Origin: Patiria pectinifera
Taxonomy: Eukaryota > Echinodermata > Asteroidea > Valvatida > Asterinidae
Assembly: GCA_029964075.1 (NCBI GenBank)
Contig: CM057147.1
Span: 27,921,513-27,985,512 of the forward strand
DNA length: 64,000 bases
Reading direction: 5' to 3'
Position numbers and translations under genes: made by a program. How positions within the stretch are numbered: the stretch's first letter is position 1; each line of letters starts with the position of its first letter. Below the pieces are notes generated by a model. That model ran no database searches. It was not told where the DNA came from and saw nothing but the letters and a program-made list of their open reading frames with translations. This document shows, in pieces, positions 57,655 through 64,000 of this stretch.

Positions 57655-58270
57655 GCGCGTTATATGCGATATGCGCTGTGAGTGGATTTACCATATGGTT
57701 GCAGGCCAGTAAATCGGTCCGAAATTGCCTGCGCCGGCCAAATCACGATTCAAAATCTTCAGTATTTGAGCATGCTGTGGGCCATGAACTTGAGGGTTTG
57801 TAAAAAGATATGGGTGGAAGCCGTGCACAGGACTGTGAGCTTGTAGTTCCGTTTAATTTGGATGAAATTGGGGCCCTTAAAGCGCTCTATTTTGCAATGG
57901 AGTGTAGGCATCGTTTTTCTACATGGTGATGGGCTTCAGGACTATTTTCAGGGGTGATCATCTTCGGATGGAAATTTCTCCTAACAGTCATTAGTTAACC
58001 CCCAAAAAATTGAAAAGAAAATGAAAGATGATAAAATAAGCTTTAATTTGATGTGTGTCTCGAACACCTTGGAGAGTTGTGAGTATTTTTCCCGAATTTT
58101 TGAAGTGTGAGCATTTACCATTGGGGTCTATGGAAGTTTAATTACTGGTCTGCTACCATATAGGCACAGACCGAGCGCAACCCAGTCTAATTACCACGTA
58201 GACTTGGCCAAGTCTGGGTTGCGCTCGGTCTGTGCCTAAATCCACTCAAGGCGCATATCGCATACGTCCT
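57655..58270. mobile_element. 616-bp MITE
   Basis: Left TATGCGATATGCGCTGTGAG + TGGATTTA and right TAAATCCACTCAAGGCGCAT + ATCGCATA are inverted ends of about 33 bp with few mismatches. Non-coding interior. Confidence 0.65.
58161..58239. repeat. Hairpin with 27-bp arms in the MITE
   Basis: TAGGCACAGACCGAGCGCAA + CCCAGTCT pairs with AG(T)CTGGGTTGCGCTCGGTCTG + TGCCTA across a 24-bp loop containing CTTGGCCAAG. Confidence 0.85.
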
Positions 58271-59720
58271 TACAGTACATGACGTAAACAATTGAAAAGA
58301 ACGGCAGTGCGTGGTGTTTTGTTCTAAATTTTGGGGTTGGGCTTCTTTAACGGGTACACGGATACCCTTGTTTTCTTTCAATAGGATATCCGGTTCCGGT
58401 ATTACCGGTCAATGCACATGACATGCATACTTTGTTCGCGAACTTGAATGACATCCAGCTACATTTAGAATCTAAATTTTGAAAAAGTTGGAAATAATTG
58501 GTCAAGAAAATCACAGTTCGAATATGTTTTTAAAGTAACTTTTAAGTAAGATTTACAAATACTTGTAATTATTTGTGTGAATGGTGAACCCACTCCAGTT
58601 TTACAATAACTTGATTTTAATGATTCCTTTTTTTTTACAGCTTCTGTAACTTATTATTGCAGTTCAGATTCTCAATTGCAAAAAAAAATCCTGAATCCAC
58701 CTTTGAATTTTATAAGTGAATGGTTATTAAATACCTGACTAATTTGGCTTACACATAAAGACATTTTGAAACTCCCCCTTGATTACTTATTGGACGGTCA
58801 GTCTTTGTTCAAAATAAGCTTGTCCCCTTTGTCCCTTGACAGTTTCATGAGTTCTAAATTGGTACCTACCCTCCTGCTTTTTAAGATATTTTACAAGGTA
58901 AAAAATTGGGGTCAGTTGTTATGCAAAATTTACAATTTGCTATATAGGCATGATCTGAATACAAAACACCCCGTTAACAAAATTGTGCATACGAGCTTGT
59001 AAATATAAAACAAGCCTCTTTGTTTATCATTCATAAAACAAGCCTATTGGTTTATTATTTTGGATATTTTAAAATATTAACTGCTGTCATTGCAATGGTA
59101 TGAAAAAGTGGTACTTGAAATGTGGTTTGATAAATAGGACAGTTTGTACATTCCGTTGTGTGTACTGTACTCACATACAAAAGCCATAAAAGACATCATT
59201 CTCCAAAAACCTCGGCGCTGCCGAAATACGTGTATCGATACCGACTGAAGAATCGCACTATAATACAAACCGAAAGCACAATACAAGTAAGTATTCGCCC
59301 ATGAAAACGAGTATTCGATATGTAAGAATCGAGTATTTTTCAAATAACGAGTCCAACGGTTCTAGGACAACGAAAATAACAATGATTTGAAAGTACGTTT
59401 TTCTCTTTAAATTGCATGTGCATTCGAATAAGATGTATATGAAAATATTTCTGTGTTATAGAGGAGTGTTAGGACTTTGGATTATTTCCTATTAAAAATG
59501 ATTTTGAAATAAAAATATTTGATGGAAGTTGAAGAGGTAAATTGGTGGATTCCATTTCTTAACCGTAAGAAAAGTTTCCTAAAACTCCACTTTACTATTA
59601 TCTTGATTGTTCTTGTCTTCGATAAAAGTGTCCTTTTTCGTTCGTCGAACTTCATAAGACGATACCGCAGTGCGTCGTCTGCTAGCGCGGAAAACCGTTA
59701 TCGTCTGCAATGTATTGTAG
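58271..59720. other. Non-coding
   Basis: AT-rich. Short open frames only, none recognised. Confidence 0.4.
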
Positions 59721-59730
59721 TGCGCATGCG
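59721..59730. promoter_or_regulatory. NRF-1-type motif upstream of a candidate first exon
   Basis: TGCGCATGCG lies in a short CpG-bearing segment (59640-59810), 456 bp before the candidate start codon at 60186. The arrangement parallels the 25481 site. Confidence 0.4.
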
Positions 59731-59824
59731 GACTGTCATTCCAGCAACTCAACTTGTTTTCCAGCAACTCAACAGCATACGGAGAGTAGGCCTAAAGTAC
59801 GGAAGCGTTAAAGGGAACAACAAA

Positions 59825-60055
59825 AGTCATAATTATCACTTATATCTCATAATTATGACTTAGTATTCAATCATAATTCCGACTTTTTATCTCATAATTT
59901 CGACTTTGTAACTTTGTTAAATCATAATTATGACTTATATATCATAACTATGACTTATTATTAAGTCATATTTATGACTTATATGTTATATTATAACTTA
60001 GTATTGAGTCATAATTATGAGATATCCTAATTACGACTTAATACTAAGTTGTAAA
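59825..60055. repeat. TCATAATTATGACTTA palindromic minisatellite
   Basis: About twelve imperfect copies of AAGTCATAATTATGACTTA-type words. The core CATAATTATG is a perfect palindrome. Lies between the promoter-like segment and the candidate exon. Confidence 0.75.
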
Positions 60056-60185
60056 ACATATACTGAAAATCCGTCAGTAAAAAAGTCTGCACAACGTGTC
60101 AAGTGTCCATAATATAGCCGAGCATGGGATGTTTATTTTTTGTTTCAATCCACTTTCCCCCTATAGTTTGATAAACGAAGTCATC

Positions 60186-60264
60186 ATGGCGAGAGTTCGA
60201 GGCAACCTTGTGGTTGTTTGGTGCCTTAGCTGTTCTATTTGCCTTCTTTATGCTGGTTATACTG
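60186..60264 (+). CDS. Candidate first coding exon with signal peptide
   Basis: ATG in good context (ATCATGG) opens MARVRGNLVVVWCLSC, then SICLLYAGYT and a G before a consensus donor GTAAGT. The n-region is basic (Arg3, Arg5). The hydrophobic core (about residues 8-22) and the small residues after it (Ala-Gly-Tyr) look like a classic signal peptide with cleavage near the exon end. A secreted or membrane protein is implied. The exon ends in phase 1, common for extracellular modular proteins. Later exons would lie beyond the window or are not recognisable here. Upstream promoter-like motif at 59721. Confidence 0.55.
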
Positions 60265-60784
60265 GTAAGTAAACACCTAGGGCGACTACGATAGATTTTG
60301 ATAAAATATAGGATCGTGCATGAATTCATATTCTTTTTTTTAAATCAATGCCGTTGATACATCTTGAATTTACCGTCTCACGACACGTTGTTTGATAAAG
60401 GATAGGGAAAAAAAAGTCAATGTTCAGTTGATCCCTTGTATACATACATTTTTAAATTTATATAAAATTAAAAAAGATGCAAATTCGCAGAGCGGGCCTG
60501 GGGGTTTTGTCATGATATATTAGTGTATGTTAAAATTCATATCCATTAAACAACCCGTTCTGCCGGGGTGCAAAATCACACCATACAAGTTCCTAGAACC
60601 ATTTTGTCCAAAGAAATATAAAACGTTTTACAATAACGAGTTAATTTCTTTTAAACAAGCTATAGTTTGCTATGATATTTAATAATGACTATTATTTCGA
60701 TTAAGACTTATTACATACACACGACAACAAATCAACTTACTTATTGACTATGTGTACATTACATACCGTATAGTTTGTTGTGCA
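60265..60784. other. Putative intron, non-coding
   Basis: Nothing recognised. Confidence 0.35.
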
Positions 60785-61000
60785 TTGTTGGTGTCCCGTT
60801 TGACCAATAAACCTTAGGTGACCCGGAAAACAGTCAGTTTTTACTCGGAGAACCTTCAAATTTTATGTGACCCGGAAACGGACAAGTTTTGACCGGCATA
60901 AGGTTAAAATTACAGTTGATCCGGAGAGTGGTTCAATTTTGCCTTGCGGAAGGTTCAAATTATCTGACCCAACACCGGGTCAAATAGGGTAACCATTTCC
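60785..61000. repeat. GTGACCCGGAAA-type degenerate repeat
   Basis: Four to five diverged units of about 50 bp, each with (G/C)ACCCGG(A)A, TTTTGACCGG and AGGTTCAAATT words. Confidence 0.6.
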
Positions 61001-61029
61001 ATGCTCATTATGACTCTGATTGCGTCATA

Positions 61030-61335
61030 ATCAGTGTTAGAGTCGAGTCCTCAAATCCGAATACAGAGTACTTTAGGGGCCGAGTCTAAGTACACTGTGA
61101 CGAGTCCGAGTCCAAAGCACCCAGTACGAGTACATTCTAGGCCAAGTACTGGGCTGAGTCCTAGTACAATACCACAAAAGTACAAAACAATAAAAATAAA
61201 AAAAAAATTATTGATAAATAAATAACGATAAATAAGTAAGAAATGGAATGGAATGGCATGGGACGGGACGGACGGGACGGAATTGAATCCAATTCAATCC
61301 AATCCAATCCAATCCAGTCCAATCCAAATGATGAT
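61030..61335. repeat. GAGTCCGAGT-rich segment and GGAAT / CCAAT microsatellite
   Basis: 61030-61165 has repeated GAGTC/AGTAC words (CGAGTCCGAGTCC); similar words recur at 63540-63595. 61238-61330 is GGAATGGAATGG followed by GGGACGGACGG and then CAATCCAATCCAATCC, a small inverted microsatellite. Confidence 0.6.
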
Positions 61336-61635
61336 ATATTCAATCATTCATACAACCAAAAAGCTAAGAAAGTCTTGCCACGTGTACGATCGAGGAAATG
61401 CTTTGTGATCACTCAAAATATACTTTCTGTAAAATTCCCGACATTTCCCTAGGCAACGGACATTACATGTCGCTAGGACAAGGATTATGCTTGCGAAAAA
61501 CCCCGAAATGGTAACCGTGAAGCGGCGAGGGAACACACGAAGCACGGGCTTGGCAGGCTCCCGATTCACGAATCCTTAGTGCTATGACTTTGAATGTTAA
61601 TAGCATTAGGAAGGCGGGAACTAGACTAGGCCCGT

Positions 61636-62729
61636 AGTACGGAAGCTTGAATTGCCTTCCGCGATACCGCGTTACCGTGATAATTTATCACAGAAATCTG
61701 GAATTCAAAGATAACCCCTTCCTCGATACCGCGTTACTGTGATAATTTATCACAGAAATCCGGCATGCAAAGATAAATCCTTCCTCGATACCGCATTACC
61801 GTGATAATTTATCACAGAAATCTGGAATTCAAAGATAACCCCTTCCTCCATACCGCGTTACTGTGATAATTTATCACAGAAATCCGGAATGCAAAGATAA
61901 TCCCTTCCTCGATACCGCGTTACCGTGATAATTTATCACAGAAATCTGGAATTCAAAGATAATCCCTTCCTCGATACCGCGTTACCGTGATAATTTATCA
62001 CAGAAATCCGGAATTCAAAGATAGCTATTCCTCGATACCGCGTTACTGTGATAATTTATCATAGAAATCCGGAATTCAAAGATATCTATTCTTGATACTG
62101 CGTTACAAGTGCATCTTTACTTGTCTAGACGTAAAGCAAGATTTTGACACTGCGCTGTGGTTTGGTGCTAATTACCATCGCCAGGGTGGTAAATTCCTCT
62201 TTCCTCGAAAATGAGATGAGCACTGGCACAATGATTCCAAAGTATATGAATACTCGATCCTATGATAAAGTTCATCACGTCAAATTTAGGCCGTTTCATA
62301 TTTTGAGTTTCAAATGGTGCATTTTACTTTAAGTCTTCAATATTATCCAATATTGACTAGAGTTTAAGCAGCCAACCACCTATCCAAAAATGTGACCTTG
62401 GACAACAAAATCTGCGAATTCCGGATTTCTAAATTTTCACAGTAACGCGGTATCGAGGAAGGGATTATCTTTGAATTCCGGATTTCTGTGATAAATTATC
62501 ACGGTAACGCGGTATCGAGGAAGGGATTATCTTTGAATTCCGGATTTCTGTGATAAATTATCACGGTAACGCGGTATCGAGGAAGGAATTATCTTTGAAT
62601 TCCGGATTTCGGTGATAAATTATCACGATAACGCGGAATCGCGGAAGGAATTGTCTTTGAATTCCGGATTTCGGTGATAAATTATCACGATAACGCGGAA
62701 TCGCGGAAGGCAATTCAAGCTTCCGTACT
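61636..62729. mobile_element. 1.09-kb foldback element with 62-bp tandem units
   Basis: Ends AGTACGGAAGCTTGAATTGCC and the complement GGCAATTCAAGCTTCCGTACT enclose arms made of a 62-bp unit. The left arm (61660-62105) has about seven copies, the right arm (62430-62715) four to five copies inverted. Each unit has TCGATACCGCGTTACC, the 15-bp palindrome GTGATAATTTATCAC and GAAATCCGGAATTCAAAGAT. The 320-bp spacer is unique. No coding sequence. Confidence 0.8.
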
Positions 62730-64000
62730 GCAATCATCTGCTGATATAGAATTTAAAAAACTAGATCTGCAGCGCGTGCATACGTGCGGCCTCATCTGGA
62801 GGGTCACGTGCTGGAGGACAGATACAAACAAACGCGCGCCAAACGTGACGAACGCAATGCCGTTTACGCGCACAATGCGCTGTGCATCGTTACCCTAGTC
62901 TACATGTGGATTGGGTTTTCATTCCGTGGGTTTTCCCCAAACTATTCTTCTGGACTTTTCCTCCCACCTCTAAAACTGTAATTTCCTTTTATTATTGTCT
63001 TCTCTCTACACGTTTCTTCACGCTTGCGAGCTACAGTGCCTGGGGCATACACTTTTGAGGAATCCTTGGTTTCATTAGCAGAAATAAATAAATAATTTTA
63101 TAATCGTTTACTTCGTTTCGTCTGAATAAAAAGGAGTTATTGCTTCAGATTACAAATATGCACTTGTCATTTTCAAGGCTTGGTTGGGGCAATCTTGAAA
63201 TTATAAAGCAAATAATTGTACGCAAAAATTGCTGCATTGATTAATGTTAATCGCGAAAAATGAATTTTAATAAAGTTCATAAAGTACAACTGATACCATG
63301 TTTGTACGAATAAATGTATACATGTATGAATAAAACATTGCATTGGCTTTTACAACCAATTGATAAGCATTTGCTCGCACCGGTATTGATAAAAAAATAA
63401 TAATAAAGCAAACGCTTTTACTAAATACCATTTGCTAAAATCTACCGTAGCGTTTACTTCGTTTAACATGAATGAAAACGGAGTAAATACTTCAGATTTC
63501 AAATATTTACTTGTCATATTTCAAGGCTGGGTTGGGGCTTCGAGTACAAAAGAATCGAGTACGGGCTGAGTACTTGCGTGTACTCGAGTTGTTAGGAAAG
63601 TGTAGAAACTTGTTTGGGACTTAACATGAACGGCGTTATTGTCACCATGCGGCCATCTTTTCTTGCTCACATCAATGGGTGGTGATATTCTAGAGGTCGC
63701 TATTCACATAAGTGTTGTGTACATGTGACATGCCCTCCTCTTTAAAGATTAATACATATACAAACATTTAAAGATTTTGATTAAAGTTCAAACAGTTCAA
63801 TCAATGTTCATGAGTTTAGATTAATTTCATGTTTTTCCTAATAAAGAGTCCAAACGTTTTTCCCCTTCTATTCTTCTAGAGTTCACCTATCACTTGTTTT
63901 CATACCTGTAATTGTGGTATATTAATTTAATTTGTTGGTTTTCTTTAATTTCACTTTAGATTTTACTTTTGGTTTACAAATCAAGCCTTTGGGTTGTTTG
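62730..64000. other. Non-coding with a direct repeat of about 100 bp
   Basis: GTTTACTTCGTTT, CTTCAGATT.CAAATAT and CTTGTCAT.TTTCAAGGCT.GGTTGGGGC recur in order at 63105-63195 and 63450-63538. No gene is visible to the window end. Confidence 0.5.

Overview
This is a gene-poor, repeat-rich, AT-rich stretch of a metazoan nuclear genome. The frequent TACATGTA words, the lineage-specific C2H2 zinc-finger cluster and the mix of MITEs, SINEs and Penelope-like elements suggest a marine invertebrate, probably a deuterostome (echinoderm, hemichordate or lancelet). The sequence alone does not settle the species. I see no bacterial-style operon, rRNA, tRNA gene or CRISPR array.

Region 1 (1-24.3 kb) holds four tandem C2H2 zinc-finger paralogues, all on the + strand: A (1-1.6 kb), B (3.5-5.4 kb), C (15.4-17.5 kb) and D (19.3-23.8 kb). 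Fingers share the core PFVCE(I/T)CGKAF and TGEKPF linkers. C has an intact block of 18 fingers. A and B are short intact blocks inside degraded finger DNA. D is long and frame-broken and carries a very recent 544-bp internal tandem duplication. B and C share a splice acceptor and a short upstream coding segment, and D keeps a relic of it. The 3' flanks pair as A with B and C with D, which gives the duplication history. Several MITEs sit between or inside the paralogues; two lie within finger-coding DNA. The gap at 5.8-15.4 kb is a TE landscape: foldback, palindromic MITEs, a hAT-type MITE with TSD, a SINE and Harbinger-like MITEs with TAA/TTA TSDs.

Region 2 (24.3-31 kb) begins with a degenerate ACGTTG-rich repeat. 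It then has a candidate promoter and first coding exon of a signal-peptide gene at 25.5-25.7 kb, a 53-bp minisatellite and long non-coding sequence.

Region 3 (31-39 kb) holds a 5'-truncated CR1/L2-type LINE. A 1.94-kb segment then occurs twice, 2.81 kb apart. It contains minus-strand exons of a YqaJ-nuclease-like gene, a MITE, a LINE 3' end and SINE sequence. A candidate minus-strand first exon lies at 38.9 kb.

Region 4 (39-52.2 kb) has a MITE with a 9-bp TSD, a Penelope-like element (PLE) remnant, a TTAA-flanked piggyBac-type MITE, and a 6.67-kb inverted-repeat (foldback) structure. Its arms each contain a 5'-truncated PLE reverse-transcriptase fragment and CpG-saturated 20-bp satellite arrays.

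Region 5 (52-64 kb) has a minus-strand exon of a CxxC...WHxS multicopy-type protein, a mirror-image TCCGAA minisatellite, a 302-bp tandem repeat, a palindromic MITE, a second candidate promoter and signal-peptide first exon (60.2 kb), and a second foldback element with 62-bp tandem units (61.6-62.7 kb).

The two themes are rapid tandem evolution of zinc-finger genes among mobile DNA, and an unusual concentration of foldback structures with tandem repeats in their arms. Exon calls outside the zinc-finger blocks rest on splice signals and frame and are tentative.
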